The notes under the pieces are model-generated. The model did not search any database. It was not told where the DNA came from and saw only the letters and a program-made list of their open reading frames with translations. 64,000 nucleotides of DNA from Urophycis tenuis (lineage: Eukaryota > Chordata > Actinopteri > Gadiformes > Phycidae), in contig JAXIVH010000024.1 in assembly GCA_036785325.1 (NCBI GenBank), positions 5,042,198 to 5,106,197 of the forward strand, written 5' to 3'. A program made the position numbers and the translations under genes. This document shows positions 53,987-64,000 of the stretch, in pieces (the first letter of the stretch is position 1; the number at the start of each line of letters is the position of its first letter).

Positions 53987-55906
53987 ATGTCTCTGGTGGT
54001 CCCCAACAGAATGTCTCTGGTGGTCCCAGCCAGCATGTCTCTGGTGGTCCCAGCCAGCATGTCTCTGGTGGTCCCCAACAGAATGTCTCTGGTGGTCCCA
54101 GCCAGCATGTCTCTGGTGGTCCCCAACAGCATGTCTCTGGTGGTCCCCAACAGAATGTCTCTGGTGGTCCCCAACAGAATGTCTCTGGTGGTCCCAGCCA
54201 GCATGTCTCTGGTGGTCCCCAACAGCATGTCTCTGGTGGTCCCAGCCAGCATGTCTCTGGTGGTCCCAGCCAGCATGTCTCTGGTGGTCCCCAACAGCAT
54301 GTCTCTGGTGGTCCCAGCCAGCATGTCTCTGGTGGTCCCCAACAGCATGTCTCTGGTGGTCCCAGCCAGCATGTCTCTGGTGGTCCCAGCCAGCATGTCT
54401 CTGGTGGTCCCCAACAGCATGTCTCTGGTGGTCCCAGCCAGCATGTCTCTGGTGGTCCCCAACAGAATGTCTCTGGTGGTCCCAGCCAGCATGTCTCTGG
54501 TGGTCCCCAACAGAATGTCTCTGGTGGTCCCAGCCAGCATGTCTCTGGTGGTCCCCAACAGCATGTCTCTGGTGGTCCCAGCCAGCATGTCTCTGGTGGT
54601 CCCCAACAGAATGTCTCTGGTGGTCCCAGCCAGCATGTCTCTGGTGGTCCCAGCCAGCATGTCTCTGGTGGTCCCCAACAGAATGTCTCTGGTGGTCCCA
54701 GCCAGCATGTCTCTGGTGGTCCCCAACAGCATGTCTCTGGTGGTCCCCAACAGAATGTCTCTGGTGGTCCCAGCCAGCATGTCTCTGGTGGTCCCCAACA
54801 GCATGTCTCTGGTGGTCCCAGCCAGCATGTCTCTGGTGGTCCCAGCCAGCATGTCTCTGGTGGTCCCCAACAGCATGTCTCTGGTGGTCCCCAACAGCAT
54901 GTCTCTGGTGGTCCCCAACAGCATGTCTCTGGTGGTCCCAGCCAGCATGTCTCTGGTGGTCCCCAACAGCATGTCTCTGGTGGTCCCCAACAGCATGTCT
55001 CTGGTGGTCCCCAACAGCATGTCTCTGGTGGTCCCAGCCAGCATGTCTCTGGTGGTCCCCAACAGCATGTCTCTGGTGGTCCCAGCCAGCATGTCTCTGG
55101 TGGTCCCCAACAGAATGTCTCTGGTGGTCCCAGCCAGCATGTCTCTGGTGGTCCCCAACAGAATGTCTCTGGTGGTCCCAGCCAGCATGTCTCTGGTGGT
55201 CCCAGCCAGCATGTCTCTGGTGGTCCCCAACAGAATGTCTCTGGTGGTCCCAGCCAGCATGTCTCTGGTGGTCCCCAACAGAATGTCTCTGGTGGTCCCA
55301 GCCAGCATGTCTCTGGTGGTCCCCAACAGAATGTCTCTGGTGGTCCCAGCCAGCATGTCTCTGGTGGTCCCCAACAGCATGTCTCTGGTGGTCCCCAACA
55401 GAATGTCTCTGGTGGTCCCAGCCAGCATGTCTCTGGTGGTCCCCAACAGCATGTCTCTGGTGGTCCCAGCCAGCATGTCTCTGGTGGTCCCAGCCAGCAT
55501 GTCTCTGGTGGTCCCCAACAGCATGTCTCTGGTGGTCCCCAACAGCATGTCTCTGGTGGTCCCCAACAGCATGTCTCTGGTGGTCCCAGCCAGCATGTCT
55601 CTGGTGGTCCCCAACAGCATGTCTCTGGTGGTCCCCAACAGCATGTCTCTGGTGGTCCCAGCCAGCATGTCTCTGGTGGTCCCCAACAGCATGTCTCTGG
55701 TGGTCCCAGCCAGCATGTCTCTGGTGGTCCCCAACAGAATGTCTCTGGTGGTCCCAGCCAGCATGTCTCTGGTGGTCCCCAACAGAATGTCTCTGGTGGT
55801 CCCAGCCAGCATGTCTCTGGTGGTCCCAGCCAGCATGTCTCTGGTGGTCCCCAACAGAATGTCTCTGGTGGTCCCAGCCAGCATGTCTCTGGTGGTCCCA
55901 GCCAGC
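53987..55906. repeat. 24-bp minisatellite, 80 units, with internal higher-order duplication
   Basis: The unit is ATGTCTCTGGTGGTCCC followed by CAACAGC (S), CAACAGA (R) or AGCCAGC (A, with CCC-AGCCAGC). The length is a multiple of three and contains no stop, so all six frames are open for 1.9 kb. Units 29-52 (54659-55234) and 56-78 (55307-55858) share the same S/R/A order apart from one missing S. No evidence supports translation. Confidence 0.97.
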
Positions 55907-56414
55907 AGCTCCAGGCGGGGCGAACTTCACTAACTTTTCCAAACTACTCTTTCAACAGATTGCGCGGAGCATCGTTTTTGCATCGCATGTTAAAAATGCA
56001 CACCTTTGCACATATTTAATCGTTAATATTTAATCCCAAACCCCCCGTAATGCGTTGTTTTGCACTTACCTTAAGTAAGTTGCTAACTAGCCCTCGGAGC
56101 GAGCTAGCCGAGCTTGGTGCGGTCCATGCTGCCCTCCTCCAGCTCTGATCACCAGCGGCTCGGGGGCAGGAGCTGACGGAGAGGCTGGGCTTGGTCTGCT
56201 CTCCAGTGGTGGCGCCAACAACAAAGCTCAATACTTAAGAGGGCAGAACTACGTCTTTTTTTTTCTTTTCTTTTTTTTAACATCCACTCGGGTAAAGCTG
56301 AGCCCAGGAGGTGAAAGACCTCGACACGTAGCTGCTAGCCTGGTAGCCTGCTCGTCTGCTCCCGGCTGAGATCCTTCAGCTCCGACAAGACGAGGGCGTC
56401 TCGCGCGGTGGTGG

Positions 56415-56822
56415 GGAGGTGTAGACCTATAACCACCCCTTAACAGTGTTAAATGTAGACCTATAACCACCCCTTAACAGTGTTCAATGTAGACCTATAA
56501 CCACCCCTTACCAGTGTTCAATGTAGACCCATAACCACCCCTTAACAGTGTTAAATGTAGACATATAACCACCCCTTAACAGTGTTAAATGTAGACCTAT
56601 AACCACCCCTTAACAGTGTTAAATGTAGACCTATAACCACCCCTTAACAGTGTTAAATGTAGACCTATAACCACCCCTTAACAGTGTTTAATGTAGAACT
56701 TAACAGTGTTAAGTGTAGACCTACCACCCCATAACAGTGTGGAGGTGTACACCTATAACCACCCTTGAATGGGAGATGTAGACCTATAACCACCCCTTAA
56801 CAGTGGGAAGTGTAGACCTAAC
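56415..56822. repeat. 34-bp minisatellite, about 11-12 copies
   Basis: The unit TGTAGACCTATAACCACCCC plus TTAACAGTGTTAAA repeats with increasing divergence toward the right end. Confidence 0.92.
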
Positions 56823-57382
56823 CTATATCAAGTAAACAAAGCTTTTTTTTGTTTTGCTACAGTCCGTTTTTTCCACGAGTGACAAGAAGGTGCACTTTGT
56901 CAATAACGGATCTGATACAATTAGAAATGTGATGATCTTACAGAGAATGGTATTTGTATTTCTGTGAGTGCTGGTGAATCACCTGTTATAAGCCTACCTT
57001 TAATTTGGTGTAGTTGACAACCTTAATCCTATCAGAAACTTCATTTTCAATCTCACCGATTGAATACAACAATATTCAAATGCCATTCTACGTGTCATGA
57101 AAATGTTTCCAATTAATGATTGATTTCTGTGTATATTTTACTTGATTCAAAAACCTGAATTAGGGCTATTGGTATTCAACGTAATCGCTTAGTTTATGTC
57201 TACTAAAATATGCATTTCATGTTGAGGCAAGAGGTTGATAGAGAAAATGTTGTTCAATAGTAGATCCAATTTCGCTCACTAGATGTCAGCAGAACGCAGG
57301 GCAACGACGTCACGCTGCGCTCAGCAGAATAAAACAAGACGCACGCACGGCGTTAGGGTCGAAACAAACACATGTATTATGC
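56823..57382. other. AT-rich spacer
   Basis: No gene or clear element is visible between the 34-bp satellite and the olfml3 transcript end. Confidence 0.6.
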
Positions 57383-57388
57383 TTTATT
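57383..57388 (-). other. Candidate poly(A) signal for olfml3
   Basis: AATAAA on the minus strand, about 250 bp downstream of the olfml3 stop codon. Confidence 0.55.
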
Positions 57389-57430
57389 AATGGCGAACTG
57401 ACAAAACGGAAGATACAAGAGCAGAAACTA

Positions 57431-57461
<31 letters not shown>

Positions 57462-57637
57462 ACACAAAACAAACAGGCGCCGAATACAAAAAAGATAATC
57501 CAATAAACAATTGAAGTCAAACTCTGAAAACAGTCTACTAACCCATCTTGAGTCCTAACTTCAGTCTAAACGAGCCTACACCCGAAGGCCTACTTCTACA
57601 GGTGCCTACGTGGGTCATCGTGACCGAGAGCCGCAGC

Positions 57638-58969
57638 TCACACCTCCAGCTTGGGCCTCATGACCAGCCGGTACATGACCTGGTAGCCGTCGTCCCAGGC
57701 GTACAGCAGCTTCTCCAGAGGGTCGTACTTCAGGCTGGAGTGAGCCCCGTAGCGCTTGGGGAAGTACACCAGCGGCGCGTCCTCGCCGCTCACCAGGCCG
57801 TTCACGTCAAACACGCACTGGACCCGCGAGCGGCCCGGCTGGGGCGTGTTGTACACCACGTACAGCGTGCCGCATATCACGAACGCCGCCTCGGCGTTGT
57901 CCTTGGGACACGTGGTGTCCCACATCTGCTCCACGTCCAGGGTTTTGGCGGCCATCTTAGCCAGGGAGATGTGGCGGTGGTTCTGTCGCGTGGCGTAGAT
58001 GACCCACAGGCCCTCCTCGTCCACGGCCAGGTCGATGACGGTCTCCGGGGTCAGGCCGTACACCGGCACGTGGTCCTCGGCCGGGAAGACCACGCTGTCC
58101 ACCAGCGAGGAGTTCCTCAGGTCGTACTTCACCACCGTGAGCGGCTCCCTGACGTAGTACAGGTGGTGGTCGTAGATGAGATGGCCGGTCCCCGTCCACA
58201 CTGACGGCAGGCTCAGGGTCCTGGCCAGGGACACCCCAGAGGAGCCGGTGAAGTCCTGCACCGAGGAGAACTCGTAAACCGTACCCTGGTCCGTGCCGTT
58301 CAGGACGTACACCTTCCCAGAACCTCCGCCCACGTCTTTGGTCCACATGCCTTTGGGTCCTCCGAGCTTCTTCAGGATTTTCATGGCTTTAATGCTGGAG
58401 ATCATTTCGCTACAGTCTAGGGTCAGAATACAGGTGAAGGAAGGGGTTCATCACAGCATCAACAAGCCAGATGAAAAACAAAAGATACAAACCAACCCTG
58501 ATGCTGAATGATGATGAACCTGAGCTCACACCACCTGTCCGGGTCCCCAACCCACCCGAACCGTGAGCTCCCCGCCCGCCGCGTCTCACCTGAGAGTTTG
58601 GAGTAGCGGGCCTTGTTCTTCTCCTTCACCTGGGTCACCTGCTGCTCCACCAGCTTGTCGTCCACGTCCACGCAAGGCTGGGCTCCGTTCTGCGTCTCCA
58701 TGTAGTCCATCTCGCGCTCCACGCGGTCCACGCGCGCCCCCACCCCGTCCAGGCTGACCCTCAGCGTCTCCTTCTCCTTGTCCAGGGTGTCCAGCTGGGC
58801 CACCATCTGCTGCTTCAGCTCCCGCAGCTCTGAGGCGTAGCGGTTGGTCTGCTCGTGCCACAGAGAGATGCGGTCCTGTTCCCAAGAGGGCAAAGGTCAG
58901 CTCAGCTGCAAACACTCTGAGATGGAGGTGTCCTGTTTGATATCGTGTGGCTGTGCTACCTGAAGGTCA

Positions 58970-59044
<75 letters not shown>

Positions 59045-59871
59045 CACACATTGGTAACAGAAGAGCTCTTGTTCTGTTGTATTTCCATTTGGAAATGAAG
59101 CAAAGGCCAACCAACCTACTACTTTTCCTGAAGGTTTCTACTTCAAACAGAATGAAACCCAGAAGTAGTAGGGAGGGATGCTTGCCCTTAAATAAATAAA
59201 CAACAGCACGCCCTCAGGGCTGCCATCGTTTTCATTGCAGAGCTGTTTTTCTGCTTACCCTTGGGCAAAAGCATCGTACTGCAACCAAATACAGAGTAAA
59301 TATATGTGGAAATATTTATCTTGTTATTATTATTCTAGGTTTGATTTTACATAGTTTTTTCCTCCATGGTTGGTCTTCCAGAGTTTGCTTCATATTTCCA
59401 AGTATAGTTTGAGCGAACCTGTTTTAAATCATCCTAGAAGCTGCCGAATATATGAACAATATTTGAACATGTACAACTTGGAGGCTTAGAAAGAATGCGT
59501 CATCAGTTTTCTGGAAATTGCAGCCCACAATTAAAGCCTACATCCTCCAGGAGTACATGAAGATCCCCAGTCACAACACCGAGAAGGAAAATCTTGGAGG
59601 AGCATGAGGAAAATCTTCCCAGCAGTCCCCTCCTCAAAATTCCATGATGTTTTTCCAGCCGCTGGAAAGCTTCTTCCCAGAGTGGCACTCCGGAGCTCCA
59701 GAGGGGTATCCCGGAGCACCAGAGGGGTTCCCCGGAGCCCGAGGATGCCGGGAGGAACGCTGAGTATCTTACCTCGATTGCCAGCAGCCTGCGCTCCAGG
59801 TAGTCGATCAGGGCCTGGTGCTGGGCCCCGGCAAAGCAGGCCAGCGTCACCAGGCAGACGAGGGTCCTCAT
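57638..59871 (-). CDS. olfml3: Olfactomedin-like protein 3 (secreted)
   Basis: Three exons, 59773-59871, 58590-58875 and 57638-58416, give 387 residues (human 406). The signal peptide MRTLVCLVTLACFAGA precedes a coiled coil (about residues 17-110) with ALIDYLERRLLAIE and RVEREMDYMETQN. The olfactomedin domain (about 135-387) begins after DCSEMISSIK and has GTGHLIYDHHLYY, VDEEGLWVIYAT, AEAAFVICGTLYVVYNT and YAWDDGYQVMYRL. The single exon coding this domain and the length match OLFML3 better than OLFML1 or myocilin. The protein is an extracellular matrix factor linked to dorsoventral patterning and angiogenesis in vertebrates. Which fish copy (a or b) is undecided. Confidence 0.95.
58970..59050. 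repeat. (CA)n microsatellite, olfml3 intron 1
   Basis: About 80 bp of CA, reading TG on the olfml3 sense strand, about 95 bp before the acceptor of exon 58590-58875. Confidence 0.93.
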
Positions 59872-60989
59872 GTTGGTGTCTGCACTGTGGGTCGCGCAGA
59901 GGAAGTGGAGTGGGCCGTCGGTGGACCAGGAGAGAGGCTCAGAGCTCCGCTGGAATGTTTCAGTCAGCACGCGAGGAGGGGGCTGAGCACATCTGGCACT
60001 GCTGGACCTGCTCTCTTAAAGAGACACCAGGAGACAAGCGCTCCTTTCTCCTGCTTTTGCTCCTCTGCCTGGCTGGCTGAACATGGATCGGACCGTACAT
60101 TTAACAGTGAGACAGATATAGTTCTAGCTGTAGTTATAGTTATAGTATATAATTAGTTCTGTATATCTATTGCTCTGTCCCCATATACATTTTTCTACAT
60201 GAAATAGTTACAAAGAAAATGAAAAGGAAAGATGTGGCCAATGTAATGTCATTACACTGCCGGTCCAGTGTTACACAACATCACGTGAGGGACATGTATT
60301 CCCTGTGTTCTGTTGATGAATCCATTCTGTATCGTGTATTCCTCTAGCTGACACAAAGCAGGCTATGGTTTCAGAATCAGAATTATAAACAGAACTATTT
60401 TATTTTGCCAAGTATATTTGCACATCCAAGGAAAGTGACTTGTGTGTGAGAGCATAACTTTACCATGGCCCTTTTACTCTGCTCTCCCATAGAAGACCTT
60501 CTCACCTGATGGCCATGGTTCTTATCAGTGCGTGTGATTTGAATGAAACACAATCCTGGTTCACGCTGCTTTGCCTGCTGGATGTGTATCTTTCTCAGTG
60601 ATTGGGCAGGGCTGCCATACAAGTCCAGAAACATGCAAACACAGGCAAATGTTTGTGGAGAAAAAGTGAAAAGGATTGAGAGCATTGGGTCATCCTAGCA
60701 CGCTGCTGGACAGGTAGCTCTAAAGCAATCATTTCTCTGATATGTTATGACAAATATTGATCTATTCCTGTTCAGCTAATATTGTTACTATAATTTTTAC
60801 ATTTTTGTATTTGTTTATTTGATTTTCGTTGAAGTGGAATCCAATGTTTTGGTACTGAATCCACGGAACATATTGGTAGTGAATGGATCAGCAGGATTGG
60901 TTTAATTATTCCTTATGTTCATACCTAGCAACATGTTATCGTCACATCCATGTTAATCCTAACAGGAGGATAGAGCCTACAGCATCATT
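59872..60989. other. Divergent spacer between olfml3 and avil
   Basis: The two genes are transcribed away from each other, so both promoters, and possibly a non-coding avil exon, should lie here. No clear TATA box or CpG cluster was recognised. Short frames such as 60395-60685 look random. Confidence 0.6.
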
Positions 60990-63900
60990 ATGGACTTCAC
61001 CTTCAGAGCCGTGACTCACAATGCTGGTCTCATCATCTGGAGAGTTGAGGTAACTGGATATTTAGTTTGCACTCATTTGAAAGCACGAGTACTGAAGAAC
61101 TTGTACAGTTGGGGAAACGACAATTTCTGCCAACAAGATACATGTGTGCTCCCAGAGATGTTAAAATCCCCTCCTCAACATCCCTGTCACTCTGTATTGG
61201 GTTATGCTTAAAGGAAAGACCCTCATTTGACAGTGTTTCTCTGTTCCATAGAAAATGGAACTCGTACTAGTAGGGGAGAAATCGCATGGGAATTTCTATG
61301 AAGGTGACTGCTACATACTACTCCACGTAAGTCCTGCCACTGGCTGAGCGGTGTCTTTGTGTCATTTGGTCTTGTTTGCATGTCATAGCACCACACACAC
61401 ATTGCGTTTGTTCCACGTGAAACCCGCTGGGAGGCTGCTCTGCATCATCGTCCTCCACGTTTCTCCTTCCTCTCTGCAGACCCAGAAGTCGGGGGCCACT
61501 GCCATGTATGACATCCACTACTGGATCGGTTCCGCCTCGTCCCAGGACGAGCAGGGTGCCGCGGCCGTATACACCATCCAGCTGGACGAGTTCCTGGGCT
61601 CCACACCCGTCCAGCACCGCGAGGTCCAGAACCATGAGTCTGACACCTTCCGAGGCTACTTCAAAAACGGGATAATGTGAGTGACACACAACAAAACACA
61701 GAGAGGTGTCGTTGGACGTCTTGATGTGAGGAGGATAACAGAAGAACAGAAGAACAGAAGAACAGAATAACAGAATAACAGGATAACAGAATTACAGAAT
61801 TACAGAATAACAGCACAACCTTCCCTCAGAGTGAAATGTCCCCCCCCCACACACACACGTCTTCACCAACACAGTCTCCAGTGACAGAAGGAAAACCATG
61901 TTCTTAATGGCGACGTTGTGTGGTTGTGTTCTTGTTGCAGCTGTAAGAAAGGGGGCGTGGCCTCGGGCATGAGACACACAGAGACAAACTGCTACGACGT
62001 AGAGAGACTGCTTCACGTCAAAGGGAGGAAGAGAGTCATGGCCACAGAGGTGGGCCTCCCGCCAGCCGCCCACGCACGCCCTGCGGACCCCGCCGGGCCC
62101 GGCTCACTTCCTGTTTGTATTGTTTCAGGTGGAGAAGTCCTGGGACAGCTTCAACCTGGGGGACGTCTTCTTATTGGATTTGGGCAAGAGCATCATCCAG
62201 TGGAACGGCCCGGAGAGCAACAGGCAGGAGAGACTCAAGGTGAGCCTGGAGGACAGCGTGGGAGACTCAAAGTTAAGCCTGGAGGACAGGATGGGAGACT
62301 CAAGGTGAGCCTGGAGGACAGTGTGAGAGACTCAAGGTGAGCCTGGAGGACAGCGTGGGAGACTCAAGGTGAGCCTGGAGGACAGCGTGGGAGACTCAAG
62401 GTAAGCCTGGAGGACAGGATGGGAGACTCAAGGTGAGCCTGGAGGACAGCGTGGGAGACTCAAGGTAAGCACAGTTTGTGTATGCATAGGAAAAACGTTT
62501 AGTTGGATCAATCCAACATCTATAGCAGCTTCCCATTTTATAGCCTTTTCACACTTATAAAACTCCAAATAAACTGTCAGCTTCTGTTGTTCTTCAAGGT
62601 GTGTGGTCACGTGTCCCTTCGGTTAGCCATGACGTTGAAACCCTGAAGGTAAACCTCTGTTCCTCAGGGGATGATACTGGCCAAGGACATCCGGGACAGA
62701 GAGAGAGGCGGCCGGACAGAAATACAGCTGGTGGATGGAGAAGCCGAGGACAGCTCCCCTCAAGTCCTGGAGGCCCTGAACAACATCCTTGGGGAGAGAA
62801 CCACTGAGCTGAAGGCCGGAGATCCTGATCAGAAAGCTGACCAGGAACAGAAGGCCAACCTCATCCTGTACCAGTAAGCTACCACCTTGCCATAGATGCT
62901 AGCCGTACAGTGTTTCTTCTGGGTAGGTGTTGTTTTATACATATGTATATACAAATAATTAATGTCATTCCAGGGTTTCTGATGAGGGTGGCAACATGAA
63001 GGTCACTGAAGTTGCAACCAGGCCACTGGTCCAGGAGCTGATGAATCATGAGGTGAAGACAGCTCAGATCCTATAAGAGCCCTCATTCTTCTCATCCATC
63101 TCATCTTACGTTTCTTCTGTCCAGGACTGCTACATCCTTGACCAGGGGGGGTCGAAGATATTCGTATGGAAAGGGAAGAAGGCCAACAAAGGCGAGAAGC
63201 AGGCCGCCATGTCCCACGCTCTGGTGAGTAACAAGCCCTCAGTGATGTGTCCTCCCTCCAGCTCCTCTCGGGGAGCACCCCCATACCGCTCCCTCGCCTG
63301 CGTCTCGCGTTCGTGCTCCTGATACAGGTGACTTGCAGGAGTTCATCAAGGTGAAGGACTACCCCGCCCACACCAACGTGGAGATGGTCAACGACGGTGC
63401 CGAGTCTGCTCTCTTCAAGCAGCTGTTCCAGAGCTGGACGGTGAAGGACCAGACCCAGGGCCTGGGCCGCACCCACGGCAGAGGGAAAGTCGGTATGTGC
63501 GTTTTCCCCCGCGGGTCACACATTCAGCGCCGTGACCCTGCTGCCCTCACGCTGCTCTGTCTGCTCCAGCCGTCGTGTCTCAGGAGAAATTTGACGCCAC
63601 CCAGATGCACCTGATGCCGGAGGTTGCCGCCCAGCAGCGCATGGTGGACAATGGCAGCGGTGAAGTTGAGGTGTGGGCCGTTTACGTAGTGTTGGTTTTG
63701 CTATTGTCATTCCTAGATTTGCATGTCTTTAGGTGCATGCTTCCATCCAAAGTGTCCTGCAAAACCATGAGCGCATACGTGGGTTCTGATACCATGAGAG
63801 CACACGTGTTCTGACACCATGAGAGCACACGTGTTCTGACACCATGAGAGCACACGTGTTCTGACACCATGAGAGCACACGTGTTCTGACACCATGAGAC

Positions 63901-64000
63901 CTGGCAGCGTCATGCTCCGCCGGTGGAGCTCCGACTGACTGGTCCGTCCACCGTGGGTGTGGCCAGGTGTGGCGTATCGAGGACCTGGAGCTGGTGGCCG
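60990..64000 (+). CDS. avil: Advillin (gelsolin/villin family actin regulator), 5' part
   Basis: Eleven exons are visible: 60990-61049, 61252-61326, 61480-61676, 61941-62049, 62129-62239, 62668-62873, 62974-63052, 63125-63223, 63339-63492, 63570-63670, and 63967 onward. They give about 408 residues before the window ends; the full family length is about 820. Gelsolin repeats 1-3 are complete: G1 (NFYEGDCYILL, YDIHYWIG, DEQGAAAVYT), G2 (SWDSFNLGDVFLLDLG, IIQWNGPESN) and G3 (DCYILDQGGSKIFVWKG). The sequence then enters the linker to G4 (GEVEVWRIEDLELV). HESDTFRGYFKNGI and AKDIRDRERGGR favour advillin over villin. The G4-G6 and headpiece regions lie outside. Members cap, sever and bundle actin with calcium control. 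Confidence 0.93.
61736..61815. repeat. AACAGAATAACAG short repeat, avil intron
   Basis: About eight imperfect decamer-like units of AGAATAACAG/AGAAGAACAG in the intron after exon 61480-61676. Confidence 0.7.
62229..62467 (+). repeat. 32-bp tandem array copying an avil exon end and splice donor
   Basis: About seven units of GTGAGCCTGGAGGACAGCGT plus GGGAGACTCAAG. The first GAGACTCAAG is the genuine end of exon 62129-62239. Each later unit recreates an AAG|GTRAGC donor inside the intron. Confidence 0.92.
63785..63900. repeat. 25-bp minisatellite, about 5 copies, avil intron
   Basis: The unit ACCATGAGAGCACACGTGTT plus CTGAC is nearly identical between copies. It ends about 70 bp before the acceptor of exon 63967. 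Confidence 0.9.

Noticed and set aside
53897..56033. Open frames of about 640-700 residues on both strands
   Set aside because: They are produced by a stop-free 24-bp satellite open in all six frames; there is no unique domain, splice or promoter evidence.

Overview
This is vertebrate nuclear DNA, almost certainly from a teleost fish. It holds spliced genes with canonical GT-AG introns whose conceptual proteins align end to end with well-known vertebrate families. It also carries a decayed L2-type LINE, tRNA-derived SINEs and very heavy micro- and minisatellite content. Such a tandem-repeat load recalls codfishes, but that is only a guess. All exon coordinates below were read by eye from splice sites, reading frame and family knowledge; no search was run.

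Layout: abhd6 (minus, 13-7396, 8 coding exons), with the LINE and SINEs in its introns; a repeat-rich spacer; ctsz (plus, 10182-12103, 6 exons), tail to tail with nelfcd (minus, 13315-19124, 15 exons); kdm5b (minus, 20577-33030, 27 exons); rabif (minus, 34462-35267); adipor1 (minus, 37847-40141, 7 exons); inava/C1orf106-like (minus, 42642-49321, 9 exons); an 8-kb minisatellite-rich spacer; olfml3 (minus, 57638-59871, 3 exons); and the first eleven exons of avil (plus, 60990 to beyond the right edge).

The genes are independent housekeeping or tissue genes, not a pathway: an endocannabinoid lipase, a lysosomal carboxypeptidase, a Pol II pausing factor, an H3K4 demethylase, a Rab chaperone, the adiponectin receptor, an innate-immunity/junction adaptor, a secreted olfactomedin protein and an actin-severing protein. 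Their order joins blocks that are separate in human: ctsz-nelfcd matches 20q13, and kdm5b-rabif-adipor1 plus inava match 1q32. klhl12, which I recall lying between RABIF and ADIPOR1 in human, is not seen.

The most interesting signals are tandem repeats that capture gene parts. In kdm5b a 63-bp repeat has copied the last splice acceptor with part of PHD finger 3 about eight times, keeping the intron in frame. In inava a 42-bp coding repeat adds 22 fourteen-residue units. In avil a 32-bp repeat has copied a splice donor about seven times. A nelfcd splice acceptor is abutted by a pure dinucleotide run of about 160 bp. An 80-unit, 24-bp satellite at 53987-55906 is open in all six frames and holds a 24-unit internal duplication. 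No CRISPR array, rRNA or functional tRNA gene was seen.
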